A stretch of DNA of 64,000 bases, taken from NCBI GenBank assembly GCA_018398815.1, contig CM031604.1, forward strand, positions 49,170,557-49,234,556, given 5' to 3'. Below, piece by piece: positions 44,606-57,700 of this stretch. The stretch's first letter is position 1, and every line of letters starts with the position of its first letter. A program made the translations under genes and the position numbers. The DNA comes from Conus ventricosus (lineage: Eukaryota; Mollusca; Gastropoda; Neogastropoda; Conidae). The notes under the pieces were generated by a model. The model was not told the DNA's origin, ran no database searches, and was given only the letters and a program-made list of their open reading frames with translations.

Positions 44606-45122
44606 GTACATCCCCAGCACGAGCGAGGAGACGCTGGGCTCCCGCTTCAACTCGGCCACCCAGCTGAACACGCTGAGCCCCAGCGCCATCACGCCCAGCA
44701 CCGACACCGGCTCCCAGTCCCCGCAGGCCTCCAAGGGCTCGCGCATTAAGTTTCTGACGAAGTACGCCAGCAATATGCACGTCAGCCGCACCACTGTCGT
44801 GCTCTTCGCCGTCACCGTGGCCTTCGTGCTGAGCTTCCTGCCCGCCCTGGCCGTCATGGTGGTCCGCACCGTGGTCAAGGACTTCGAGGAGACGCAGAGC
44901 GTGGGCAGCCTGGCCGCCAGCAAGTTCTTCCTCAAGTTCAGCTTCATCAACAACGCCATCAACCCCATCATCTACAGCTTCCTCAACATCAACTTCCGCC
45001 GGCAAGCTCGCAAGGCGGTGGAGAAGCTGTTCTGCCACTGCTGCTGCCGCCGCCGCCACCGCCACATGCCGCAGAAGACCGACTCGAACCGCAGCACCAA
45101 CAAGGAGTTCCTACACGTATGA
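44606..45122 (+). CDS. Class A GPCR, coding exon 3 (ICL3 to C-terminus)
   Basis: Completes an arginine codon across the splice and continues YIPSTSEETLG. A serine/threonine-rich intracellular loop 3 is followed by TM6 (TTVVLFAVTVAFVLSFLPAL), TM7 (KFFLKFSFINNAINPIIYSF, with the NPIIY motif), the helix 8 stretch NINFRRQARK, and a cysteine cluster (CHCCC) likely to be palmitoylated. The stop is TGA at 45,120-45,122. TM6 reads SFLP where most class A receptors have CW.P, so the tryptophan toggle is replaced. The whole receptor is about 468 residues. Family assignment as a peptide-type receptor is an inference; the ligand is unknown. Confidence 0.92.
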
Positions 45123-45912
45123 CTAGCACCCGGGGGCAGGCGAGCAGGGAAGCCGTGGAGACCCAAGGTGTGACCCCTCTCCCCCACCCCCTTCCAGGGA
45201 TGCCCCTGAAGAGCCCAGGCTTGACGTTGTTCTGTTTCTGGCCGGAGACCCTGCAGGTCGGCTTGCAGTGAGGCAGCGGCCAGGGAACCCTGGCGGCATT
45301 GGAACAGTCAGTGTAAAGGCTTGTACTGCGCGACCAACTGATGCACGTGGAAGGTGCTCTGCATTGCCATCCAAACGTGTGTTACATTGCGAAGAGTTAC
45401 TGCGTGTATTACAAGTTGAAGGGCAGTGATTGAGTGCACTGTTGGGGAAAAAATGGATGAAATTAACATTGGAACCGTTTAGCGTGTGAGACGGGCAGCA
45501 TTAGTATGCCTGGGGATCAGAAGATGTGACCAAATCTCTTTTGAAAGACACCTCGTGTTTGTGACTCCCTTTTCTGTCAGTTATGTCCTGGACAGAATTC
45601 GCCTTTTTTGTGACAGGGTTCTTTTGTGTGTGCTTGCGGCCAGCTCTTCTGCCAGAACAAGGTTTACCTGGACATGGAGGATCAGACAGTGCGCTCAGAA
45701 AGAAGTTTTGTCCATTTTTGTGGCTCGGTCCGGCGGTAAGGGAATGCCCTGTGACAAGTTTTCAACGTACCAACAGACAGTTCCACTGCATGCCACAGAA
45801 GCTCTGAGCCGTGCCAGAATGACCTGGCTGTATCAGATGTTCAGGCATTCCTTACAGTTCAGAAAACACGAAGGAAGGGGAGGGAGGAAGAAAGGAGGGA
45901 AATCAATAAAAG
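45123..45912 (+). other. Putative GPCR 3' UTR
   Basis: No further coding after the stop. The first polyadenylation signal seen on the plus strand is AATAAA at 45,905-45,910, which would give a 3' UTR of about 800 bases. Transcript evidence is needed to confirm. Confidence 0.35.
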
Positions 45913-46890
45913 TAAAGGCAGTCTTCTGCGTCTGACAGGAATACCAGAATGGCGGATGGTCTGACCATGACCATCATTCACAGTGAAGATGAAGGTGGTG
46001 GCTCGCCCAACGTCATCAGAGGACCTCATGTCAATGCCGACTACTGGTTTCTTCTCCCACACTCACCAGCAGAAAGAAGTGTGGAATGGGTCTCCGGTAG
46101 GCGAGGACTGTGAAGCTAAGTATAGGACGACCTGGAGACCAAGGTGACCTTCCCCCTAACTACCATAGAAAGAATGTCTGTTGTTAATGCCATCTGCCTC
46201 ACACATATAAACACATAAGAAATACCACGCAGGAGACTCAATACATGGTTTGTAATGTTCACTGTGAGGACTTTTTTTTCCTGAAAACACACTTCCTCGA
46301 ATTTTTTTTTTTTGAATGGTGCTGTGACGGGCCAAACACAATAGATTCTTTGACAGCTGCTCCTGAAGAGAGCGTCTCCTGTGAGTGCATGAAGAAAAAC
46401 GACTGGTGTTTCCCAAGTTATTGACTCAAAAAATACCGCATTTATAAACTAATACATGCCAACGTCCTTAACACTGTGCATGTGGACATCTTCACCATTG
46501 TAATCATGCAGCCTGCATACGAATCGTTTGATGAATGGGCCTCAGTGCAGGTTCCCTTGTTGGTTTTTGTGACAGGCATTGAAATCAACGTTGACGATCG
46601 CTATGCCTTCGGATGTGGCACCTCCGATTGCTGAGCACTACACACGTAGACCAAAAATCATATCCTGTGTGCTGGTCAGAGATTCTCAGCAGATGCTGCG
46701 CAACGTTGATGGATTTGTACCCCCACTCGGCGCTGTCGTCGCGGGACGACTGCTGGGTGGAGAGGAACAACAATCGCCTCCACGGCCACGTTTTGGAAGG
46801 ACACGGGCTTCATTTCAGATGTACCACCGCCAGCACCCAGCATTCTCCGCTGAACACATCGTGTCTGTCATGACATGCTGCGCTAAGGGT
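45913..46890. other. Intergenic, nothing recognised
   Basis: Unique-looking sequence downstream of the receptor. Short open frames only, none with recognisable domains. Confidence 0.4.
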
Positions 46891-46892
46891 GT

Positions 46893-47228
46893 TTGGATTA
46901 GTGCAGTATGAATAGAAGTGTGTGTGATGAAGTGCAGTATGAATAGAAGTGTGTGTGTATGATGAAGTGCAGTATGAATAGAAGTGTGTGTGATGAAGTG
47001 CAGTATGAATAGAAGTGTGTCTGATGAGGTGTAGTATGAATAGAAGTGTGCGTATGATGAAGTGCAGTATGAATAGAAGTGTTTGTGATGAAGTGCAATG
47101 TGAATAGAAGTGTTCGTGATGAAGTGCAGTATGAATAGAAGTGTTCGTGATGAAGTGCAGTATGAATAGAAGTGTTCGTGATGAAGTGCAGTATGAATAA
47201 AAGTGTTCGTGATGAAGTGCGCCATGAC
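46893..47228. repeat. 31-bp minisatellite
   Basis: About eleven copies of GATGAAGTGCAGTATGAATA followed by GAAGTGTTCGT or GAAGTGTGTGT. The left copies vary in length; the right copies are uniform at 31 bp. It is unrelated in sequence to the 31-bp array in intron 1. Confidence 0.9.
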
Positions 47229-47307
47229 AGACAGTCCAGATGACCTTGATCAGATGTTGTGAGTGAGAGCCAATGGATGGCATGACATGTTTGGTCTGAC
47301 GTTACGA

Positions 47308-47505
47308 TTAGATGGCAAGCTCTTTCTCGCTTGTCAAAAAGAGAGAATCAGTCTGTGTTGTGGCCGGTGTTGACAAGCTCTCTCTCGCTTGCCAAAAAAA
47401 AAAGAGAATCAGTCTGTGTTGTGGCCGGTGTTGACAAGCTCTCTCTCGCTTGCCAAAAAAAAAAAAAAGAGAGAATCAGTCTGTGTTGTGGCCAGTGTTC
47501 TACTA
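47308..47505. repeat. Three-copy ~62-bp tandem repeat
   Basis: Each copy has GACAAGCTCTCTCTCGCTTG, an A run that lengthens from 5 to about 14 through the three copies, then GAGAATCAGTCTGTGTTGTG and GCCGGTGTT. Confidence 0.9.
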
Positions 47506-48205
47506 TAGGTAGAGCTTGGAAAGACATGGAAGATGCCTGCGTATGTACGTGTGTTCTATTGAGGGGGAGGGGGGGGGGGGGACTGAAGAAGCGAGAAGAG
47601 AAGTCTGGAGAGGGAAGGGGTGGGTGAGGGCGGTTGGGGTGATCAGATGCTGTTTCCATGAAAAAACATAGAAGTGTTTGTGCGCGAGGACACGCATGGT
47701 CAGTGTTATCAAAAATGGATACGGACGGTATCAACTGTTTTGACCAAAAGAGGGAAATGGATGGGAGGAAGAGACAGTCTAATTTTGATCAGTAACAGGT
47801 TTACGGGTTTTTTTCCTCCATACCCCCCTCCCCCCCCCCCAAAAAAAAAAAAAAACCAACAACAAACAAACAAAGACAAACAAATTTGGGTGATATGAAA
47901 TAAACATTGTCCAGTAATTATAGTTCAGGCATTAAGGAAAATTCGATGTCGAAAGAGAAATGTCGGAAAATTAGATACAAAGAAACGAAAAAAAGTGCTG
48001 GTGTTTTATTTCAGTCATGTAGCACGGATATTAGCTATGTCACTGGAGCGTCAAGTTTACGATCTGAAACAAAACCAGATGGAATGAATTTGGTTTTTAC
48101 AGAATCTGATTGCTGTAGGTTCTGTCCGCAAGTAATGGCAGTGTTCGTCTAGTGTTTGGCTTTATCCGTTTGCACACATGTACTCTTAAACACAAGGCAC
48201 GTGAG

Positions 48206-48246
<41 letters not shown>

Positions 48247-48333
48247 CAATCTTGATTTTCAGCTCCTCTGTTTGCCCCTGCGTCTGGTATGTTCACCTTC
48301 ATGCTGTGTGACAAAACCAACTGTTTCATAGGT

Positions 48334-48383
<50 letters not shown>

Positions 48384-48420
48384 GTGAAGCTGTCAACGCT
48401 TGCCCAGGTTAAAGGTGAAT
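47506..48420. other. Intergenic with GT and GA microsatellites
   Basis: G run at 47,566-47,581, C-then-A run at 47,829-47,855, (GT)n at 48,209-48,243 and (GA)n at 48,333-48,379. No gene supported; the short plus-strand frame at 47,907-48,152 has no recognisable features. Confidence 0.5.
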
Positions 48421-48850
48421 ATTTGCTTTTTCGAAGAGAATTAGCTGGCTGGGTATAGGTGCAAGAAAATATACTTAACAACAGTTGTGAAGTTTGGTAT
48501 GTCTTGGTTTAAAAAAGATAATTTATTGATTCTTACTCACAGCTGCAACATTTGATTTTAAAAGGGGTGAGCTGATCCTTCAGTTACGGCTGCAAGTTTT
48601 GCCATAAAAAAATGACAAATTCCTTTGTTACAACGGGTGAGGTATAGGATTTTCTTTTTCATCAGTAATGCTTAGTTACAGCTGTCAAGATTTGATGGGA
48701 AAAAGGGGGAGGGGGGGGGGCTCATTTCTTAATTACAATTGGCGAGATTTTTTTTTTAGTTAAGTAACAGCTGCAGGATTTGGTTTACGAAGAATTTGAT
48801 TGGTTCTTTTTACAGCTGCAAGGTGTTTGGTATAAACATAAACTGCTTCG
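48421..48850. repeat. Degenerate ACAGCTGCAAG repeat
   Basis: Variants of TTACAGCTGCAAG followed by TTTGG recur at about 48,478, 48,539, 48,583, 48,675, 48,767 and 48,810, separated by 45-90 bp. The central CAGCTG is retained in most. It looks like an old tandem array that has decayed. Confidence 0.55.
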
Positions 48851-49017
48851 TTAAAGACGCGGGAAATGTAATGTTGCCATATCAGCGATATTTTTGCAGT
48901 GTTCAATCTTGGGGCTTTGATTCAGTTTATGCTGATTGCCCGATCGACCACGAGGACCCATACTAGGGGACCATTAACCATGGGACAACACTCGTTACTG
49001 TTGCATGGTTTCAGTGG

Positions 49018-49093
<76 letters not shown>

Positions 49094-49203
49094 CACACAC
49101 ACACACACGCGCGCGCGCACACGCAAGCACACACACGCACACACACACACGCACGTACGTACGCACGCACACACGCGCGTGCGCGGACAGACAGACAGAC
49201 AGA
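49018..49203. repeat. (CA)n, GCGC and CAGA compound microsatellite
   Basis: CA dinucleotides with single-base interruptions, then CGCG and GCACAC mixtures and a short (GACA)n run. No coding content. Confidence 0.9.
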
Positions 49204-50374
<1,171 letters not shown>

Positions 50375-50378
<4 letters not shown>

Positions 50379-51379
50379 GTATTTGGTTTTCTTCTTCAAG
50401 GAACAACGCATTGTGTATTATAGTTGTTGTTGTTGTTGTTGTCGTACCCTGGCTAAAAGACTCCAGGGATCATCCGAACAGCCGAAGTATTTGAACACTA
50501 TGGCACAAATGCATCAGCTGGGGATGAGAACATTACGTGTGTGACCGTTTTTGATTACCCCGCCACATGGGCAGCCACACTCCGACTTCGGGGGATTTGG
50601 GAGACTGATAATGTTATCATCGACTCGTTACGACCGTAACCGCCACACTCAACGCGCCGTTTATTGTCGACGACAGCTGTGGAGAGGGGGGGGGGGGGGG
50701 GGCTCAGTCATTTTATGCCCAGGCACGTCAGACACACAGCTGTTTGAGATGACGGTGTCTACAGACAGACAGGAGAGAGAGATAATTGGATTCCTACTTG
50801 ATGTCTGCATGCTCTGTGTAACGCTGCGGGGATGAAGAGAGACAGGATAGCTAAACACCAAGACAGACGGACGGACAGCGGCGGAATGAAATGAAACGAA
50901 CCTGCGCTCTTGATTTGCTCGCTCGGATTCGGCTGTTCCTCCACAAGACCTGAATCTAAAGTTAGTTTTTCACGTTGAGGATGTGTCTGTGAAGGCAGGA
51001 GTTATCGGGATGTGGGGGGGGGGGGGGGGGGGGCGTGCGCGCGCACACGTATGTATGTGTGTCAGTGTGAGTATGTGTGTGCATGTGCGTGCGTGTGTGT
51101 GAGTGTAAATGTAAATATACACACGTATATATGTATATATTGATATTATATATGCACACACACACATATCTATGTATATAGATAGATAAAGATATACATA
51201 GATAGATAGAGACAGATATACCGGCAGATAGATAGATAGCTATAGATATACCGGGTAGAGTACCTTCGTCAGGGAAACTCTACACAGCTCAAAGACCAGT
51301 AAGCAAGGTGGAGAGAGGGAACACTGATGAGGGGAGAGGAGGGCGTGTGTTTTTAGCAATTTACTTCTTCTCACATATG
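50375..51379. other. Spacer with poly-G tracts and ATAG repeats
   Basis: Poly-G at 50,685-50,702 and 51,016-51,034, GT-rich sequence to about 51,110, then TATA/GATA repeats at 51,114-51,260. No gene seen. Confidence 0.5.
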
Positions 51380-51428
51380 TACACACGCAAACACACGTTC
51401 ACGCGCGCGCATGCACACACGCGCACAT

Positions 51429-51508
<80 letters not shown>

Positions 51509-51656
51509 CCCCATATTTCCACTCATTTTCAACCAAATCTGTCCAAGCATTCCTACAACAACAACAACAACAACAGCAACAAGGTTTTGCTCTAGCAACA
51601 GATATAGACACTGAATTTCTCACTTTTAGTGAAAACTGGTCGTCTTTCTTTCATCC
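51380..51656. repeat. (CA)n and (CAA)n microsatellites
   Basis: CA repeat with GCGC interruptions to about 51,505, a short CAACAA run near 51,556-51,582, then about 70 bp of spacer before the 39-bp satellite. Confidence 0.85.
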
Positions 51657-53098
51657 TGCGAACGGTATGTCACACACCAGACTTCTGGTGACACACACGA
51701 ACGGTATATCACACACCAGACTTCTGGTGACACACACGAACGGTATGTCACACACCAGACTTCTGGTGACACACACGAACGGTATGTCACACACCAGACT
51801 TCTGGTGACACACACGAACGGTATGTCACACACCAGACTTCTGGTGACACACACGAACGGTATGTCACACACCAGACTTCTGGTGACACACACGAACGGT
51901 ATGTCACACACCAGACTTCTGGTGACACACACGAACGGTATGTCACACACCAGACTTCTGGTGACACACACGAACGGTATGTCACACACCAGACTTCTGG
52001 TGACACACACGAACGGTATGTCACACACCAGACTTCTGGTGGCACACACGAACGGTAGTCACACACAGACTTCTGGTGCACACACGAACGGTATGTCACA
52101 CACCAGACTTCTGGTGACACACACGAACGGTATGTCACACACCAGACTTCTGGTGACACACACGAACGGTATGTCACACACCAGACTTCTGGTGACACAC
52201 ACGAACGGTATGTCACACACCAGACTTCTGGTGACACACACGAACGGTATGTCACACACCAGACTTCTGGTGACACACACGAACATTATGTCACACACCA
52301 GACTTCTGGTGACACACACGAACGGTATGTCACACACCAGACTTCTGGTGGCACACACGAACGGCATGTCACACACCAGACTTCTGGTGACACACACGAA
52401 CGGTATGTCACACACCAGACTTCTGGTGACACACACGAACATTATGTCACACACCAGACTTCTGGTGACACACACGAACGGTATGTCACACACCAGACTT
52501 CTGGTGGCACACACGAACGGCATGTCACACACCAGACTTCTGGTGACACACACGAACGGTATGTCACACACCAGACTTCTGGTGACACACACGAACGGTA
52601 TGTCACACACCAGACTTCTGGTGACACACACGAACGATATGTCACACACCAGACTTCTGGTGGCACACACGAACGGTATGTCACACACCAGACTTCTGGT
52701 GACACACACGAACGGTATGTCACACACCAGACTTCTGGTGACACACACGAACGGTATGTCACACACCAGACTTCTGGTGACACACACGAACGGTATGTCA
52801 CACACCAGACTTCTGGTGGCACACACGAACGGTATGTCACACACCAGACTTCTGGTGGCACACACGAACGGTATGTCACACACCAGACTTCTGGTGACAC
52901 ACACGAACGGTATGTCACACACCAGACTTCTGGTGACACACACGAACGGTATGTCACACACCAGACTTCTGGTGACACACACGAACGGTATGTCACACAC
53001 CAGACTTCTGGTGACACACACGAACGGTATGTCACACACCAGACTTCTGGTGACACACACGAACGGTATGTCACACACCAGACTTCTGGTGGCACACA
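51657..53098. repeat. 39-bp satellite with palindromic core
   Basis: About 37 copies of a 39-bp unit: GAACGGTATGTCACACACCA followed by GACTTCTGGTGACACACAC. CACCAGA and TCTGGTG within it are reverse complements separated by two bases, so each unit can form a hairpin. Copies are almost identical. Variants are GGTGGC for GGTGAC, CGGCATG, CATTATG and CGATATG; one degenerate unit lies at 52,050-52,085. A four-unit block beginning ATTATG at 52,285 is repeated at 52,441, exactly 156 bp on. The 500-codon plus-strand frame (13-residue period, NGMSHTRLLVTHT) and minus-strand frames follow from 39 being a multiple of 3 with no stops; I do not call a gene. Confidence 0.95.
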
Positions 53099-53837
53099 AC
53101 AAAAACAGACAAGACGTCCTACCTCAAACAGACACTTCATTCATATTCTTCCAATACAGAAGTATCTAATACACCATGGCTAGGATTTGTCCGAAATGTT
53201 CTGTATGAATTGGGAACGAATATTATTCTTCGAAAGATCAGTCAACCCTTACAATGGGGAGAACACAATACGCCATCGTATTGAAACTAATATCTAAATA
53301 AGCCATCATATCGAAACTACAATCTAAATACACAAACTTCTGGAAACAACAAGCTTAATAAACTTAAGGACTGTACTTTTTAGAATAGAATCACCGAAAA
53401 CTACCGACCAGAACCATACATAATACACGTTAAAAGCTATCAAAAGAGGCGTGATCTCGGCAGACTCCGTTTATGTCAGTAGTGCGTCAGTGGGACGCTG
53501 CGTGAACTCTGCAAGAGAAGACAGAAAGTGCTCAGCGTGGGTGTGGTCTGAGATGAAGCTCATTTGCTGGACTGCTGCTTCAGAGACCAAACTGTTAAGA
53601 CTGGCATTAAGAGAGCAGCTGTCACAAGATGAGCCAGACTCGAACTTGTATACACTATGTTCAAGTGAGATCCATATAGCAAATTATGTTCATGGTCGCG
53701 TGATGATGAAAAGACAATAATGGTTGCCTAACATGGGCCAGATGAATGATATGGCCTACCCGTAAGTTATGGCTTCTTATAACATTTTTACCACGTTGTG
53801 TTTATGCACCGATAAAGGTTTTTGTGATAAAGTCCTT
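53099..53837. other. Spacer, nothing recognised
   Basis: AT-rich unique-looking sequence; one short open frame (53,451-53,720) with no recognisable domain. Confidence 0.4.
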
Positions 53838-53841
53838 GTCT

Positions 53842-53904
<63 letters not shown>

Positions 53905-53940
53905 CACACTCGAGCGCGCATGCACGCACGCGCGCACGCA

Positions 53941-54001
<61 letters not shown>

Positions 54002-54035
54002 CACACGCTCACACAACACAAATACACACACACAC

Positions 54036-54088
<53 letters not shown>

Positions 54089-54390
54089 ACACATGCACGC
54101 ACGCACGCGCGCACACACACGCGCGCGCGCGCGTTCACGGGGAGTAGGGTAGGGGTGGGGGGACAGGGGGTGTGTGAAATGATGAAAGCATGGGGGCTCT
54201 GGCAATTTTAAGAGTTGGAAACGAGACTGGAATTCGGTCAGGAGGCATAGACGAGTGGAGTAAGGGGCAAGCATGGGAAGTTGAGGGGTGGGAATGAAGA
54301 GACTATTTCGTTTCCTTTTTTGTGTAAACCAAATCTTGAAGACCGTGGCATGCGCATAGCCACGCACGCGCGCGCATACGCACGCACGCA

Positions 54391-54453
<63 letters not shown>
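53838..54453. repeat. Three (CA)n blocks
   Basis: CA repeats at 53,838-53,900, 53,940-54,130 and 54,390-54,453, each bordered by GCGC or GCAC mixtures. A 220-bp unique stretch (54,140-54,360) separates the last two. Confidence 0.9.
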
Positions 54454-54456
<3 letters not shown>

Positions 54457-55120
54457 TACTTGTAAAATTGAGTGTCCACGTACACGATGTCGACATCAAG
54501 CTAGTTGTACAATGCTTATCATCGACTCCCTTTTGGAGGAGGGGATGGGGCGTTAAGGGAGGAGGAGGGAAGAAGGGATTACGACTGTCTTTACACACAC
54601 ATGCGAAAGTTGGATTTCGTGTCAAGGGGTGCTCACATTGAAGTCCTGCCCCACCATCAAAACTGACCGTTAAGCTTTATTCAACGTCCTGTTGGCCACT
54701 AGACATACCACCTACCCTTTCCCCCTATGTGTTCACTGTAAATAATGAATACTTAATTACATTCGTGTTCATATTTTGCTCCGTGACACTAAAACTTCCT
54801 GAATTCTGAACTGGATCAAGAGAAGTTTCATTATTCTTGACGAGTTTCGGATTGATTACGGTCACTGTTAATTAATACCGTAGAACTGCTCAGAGACAAC
54901 AACCCCAAGACAGGAAATCCTGAACAATTAGGTCTTTTAGAGGGACGGCGTCTCTAGTAAGAGGCAAAGCTGGTATTGGTAAAGACGTTTGAGGCGGACG
55001 GATCGGGGAGGTGGAGGGGGGGGGAGGAGGGGAGAGCAATTTTTTTTCATGGAAGGGAGTCTTTATTGGAAGAGTTTCATTGGGTGGGGGTGACTGTCTT
55101 GGCGAGACGTTTCTTGGAGG
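54454..55120. other. Spacer, nothing recognised
   Basis: No gene or repeat I can support; short G-rich segment near 55,005-55,035. Confidence 0.4.
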
Positions 55121-55720
55121 GAGTCTTTATTTGGAGAGTCATTATTTGGAGAATGTTTAGATGGGTAGTCTTTATGTGGAGAGTCATTATTTGGAGAATG
55201 TTTAGATGGGTAGTCTTTATTTGGAGAGTCATTATTTGGAGAATGTTTAGATGGGTAGTCTTTATTAGGAGAGAGTCTATTTAGAGGGAGTCTTTACTTT
55301 GGATAGTCTTTATTTGAAGGGTCTCTGGAGACAGTCTTTGTTTGGAGAGTCTTTAATGTAAGAGTCTGCATTCAGTGGCTCTTTAACAGGCGAACATCTT
55401 GATTTGGACAGGCTTTATTGAAGAGGAGGCTTTATTTGAGGGATCTTTATTGCGAAAGGGTGTTTATTCGAGAGTCTGACTTGTGAAGGAGTCTTTGTTT
55501 GAGGAGTCTTTATTACCAAAGTGTGCTTATTTGGAGGGACTTTGTAAAGAGTCTTTATTTGGATCGTTCTTCATTCGAAAGGAGTCTTTATTTGGAGAGT
55601 CTTAAGGGGGGGGGGGGGGGGGTATTTGAAGAGCCTTTATCAGGAAAGCGGGTATCTGGATGATGTTGGTTTGAAGGATTTTCGTCTGGAGGATGTCTTT
55701 ATTCGGAAAGCCTTTATGGA
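55121..55720. repeat. 45-bp tandem repeat grading into degenerate copies
   Basis: Units start at 55,121, 55,166, 55,211 and 55,256 with exact 45-bp spacing; each contains AGTCTTTATTTGGAGAGTCA and TTTGGAGAATGTTTAGATGG. Beyond 55,270 only the AGTCTTTATTTGGAG part recurs, at irregular spacing, to about 55,720, with a poly-G at 55,605-55,622. Confidence 0.8.
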
Positions 55721-56428
55721 AAGGACGTTCTCATTGGGATCTGCAGAGATGTCACTGTAACAATCATAAACGTGTTATCAATAATAGTCCATCCTTTTGC
55801 CGTTAAAACGAAATTGCATTCCGGCGTGGATGAGGTGCAGATGTGCTGTGATCGGTTGTTTTGCTGTTAAAAGCCGTAATTCTACGTGTTTACAGCTATT
55901 ACCGTTGCTGTTGTTATTGGCACAATTATTGTCAAAAAGGATGAAAAAAATGTATTGTTTTTGATTAAAAACTGAGGATGCTGCTAATTATTGTTATAAA
56001 GGATCTTTGTTATCGTTGAAATGTGTCAGTGATTATGTTACATTGTACGCACAAGGCGTATATTTTTACTTATAAATGTGCAATAGGACTCCACTTAACT
56101 TACGTCAGTATGTACAGCGTTCTTGTTTTTGTTGTGGCTGTTGATTTTCCTCTGACACTATACTGACAGTTGTGTACAGCGTTTTGCTTTGTTTTGGATC
56201 TACGTGCAATAACTTTGAATTGCCACAGTTCCGTTTACTCCCAAAACTTGAATGTGTTTCAGTCTGGCGTGTATACTGACCTCGAGTACGAGGGTGATGT
56301 CTGTGTTCTTTATCTCGCTGTTTATTTGGTTTTCTATATTGTGAAGTATATGCATCTTTTAACAGTGAACCTACTGGAGTGAAGGGAGGGGGGTGGGAGA
56401 TGACAAAGACCGGCACATTAGTGACAGA

Positions 56429-56482
<54 letters not shown>

Positions 56483-57224
56483 GCAAGGACGTGCGTATGT
56501 GTGTCCAGGGTTTGAAGGGAGGGACGGGAGATGGGAGGGAGCTTTAGGTACGTGCTTGCTTGCATGAACGGGAGAGAAAGCATTCTGTTTACGTGTCGTT
56601 GTTTTTTTGTGAAACGTTGAGCTGTTGTCATTTTCTGATGTTCTTAATTGTTGTTCTTTTTCCTGTAGAGTTCCTACAGTCATATACTGTTGTCTGTTTT
56701 AAGTGTTCTGCCACCTTTCTGCGCGTATACTTAATGGTGATTGATTGGTTTTAGCAAATGGCTTCAGCTAGCATCATTACTGCCCCTTGATAACTCCATC
56801 CTCATTTCTGTTATAATCAAAATCATCACTACACGTTTCTCATCATAATCGTCAGACTGATGGTCACTTTCTCTTCGTTCTGCATTGTTCTACATTTAGA
56901 AACAATGGAGAGACAGAAAGGCAAGCGGATTGGTGACTTACTACCTGTGGAGGGTTCATCACCACGTAGAAGCTGCAGAGTCAGTTTTGAATACATCACT
57001 ACTGTTCTTGAAGCCTTTTTGTTACATCATCATATTTATGCGGCTTCTTGCTAGATTCTTGCTAGATTCTCGGGCGCTAAAAGGCATGTTTTTGTGCAGA
57101 CTTGCCGCGGGTAAGGCCAGTGGGGAAAATCAGCTTTTTTTTTTTCATTTTCACAAAATTATTTCTTAATTTTTTGGTGTTTTTCCTTTTTAAACATTGG
57201 TGAGTGGATGACAGCCTACATGAT
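55721..57224. other. Intergenic with one (GT)n
   Basis: (GT)n at 56,430-56,481. The rest is AT-rich unique-looking sequence; no gene, RNA or transposon recognised. Confidence 0.45.
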
Positions 57225-57545
57225 GACAGTTGTCAGTGCACGTGCTTCCCGAAAAACCCCGTCGACTGAAAATGGGCAGTTGTGCCCAATTCGCTCTTTG
57301 GCCGTAACTTGTTTACATGTATGATGATGTGGCTAATTTTTCGCTTGCGAAGATTAGTGGAAGTTCCCCCCAGGGTGGGCGGCACGCCCTTTGGAACTTT
57401 CCACAAATTTCGAAGCAAAGAATTAGCCTATCATCTACATGTACCATGTTAGGGGCCCAAAAGAGCGACTTTGGGCCACTGCCCATTTTCAAATTCGATG
57501 TTTTTTGTCTGGTAATGCAGTGCAACGCGCTTTGGCCCGTAAATG
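57225..57545. mobile_element. Long inverted repeat (foldback/MITE-like)
   Basis: Left and right halves are imperfect reverse complements around a ~25-bp GC-rich loop near 57,367-57,392. Paired landmarks: GAAAATGGGCAG near 57,269 with CTGCCCATTTTC near 57,478; TTTACATGTATGATGATG near 57,313 with CATCTACATGTAC near 57,434; GGAAGTTCC near 57,359 with GGAACTTTCC near 57,392. The arms are at least 110 bp each and possibly ~140. No coding capacity, so a non-autonomous foldback element is the simplest reading; terminal duplications are not clear. Confidence 0.7.
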
Positions 57546-57700
57546 TGTACATTAAGCCGGTGTTATAAGGACGGTGTGTTATCCCCCACAGGGGCACACT
57601 GTGTGTGTTTTGTGTTGGTGTGTGTGTGTGTGTGTGTTGTGTGTGTGTGTGTGTGCCGGGGACATACATGTATGTGGTTGGTGTTGTTCAAATTAACGAT
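57546..57700. repeat. (GT)n microsatellite and spacer
   Basis: GT dinucleotides at 57,600-57,656 with two interruptions. Confidence 0.85.

Noticed and set aside
44277..45065. 262-codon minus-strand frame across GPCR exon 3
   Set aside because: Antisense shadow of a GC-rich coding exon, extended through a (CA)n microsatellite; it has no family resemblance.
51667..53169. 500-codon plus-strand open frame with 13-residue repeats
   Set aside because: It coincides exactly with the 39-bp satellite, and the minus strand is equally open. Openness follows from a stop-free unit whose length is a multiple of 3. No start context, splice sites or non-repeat domain.
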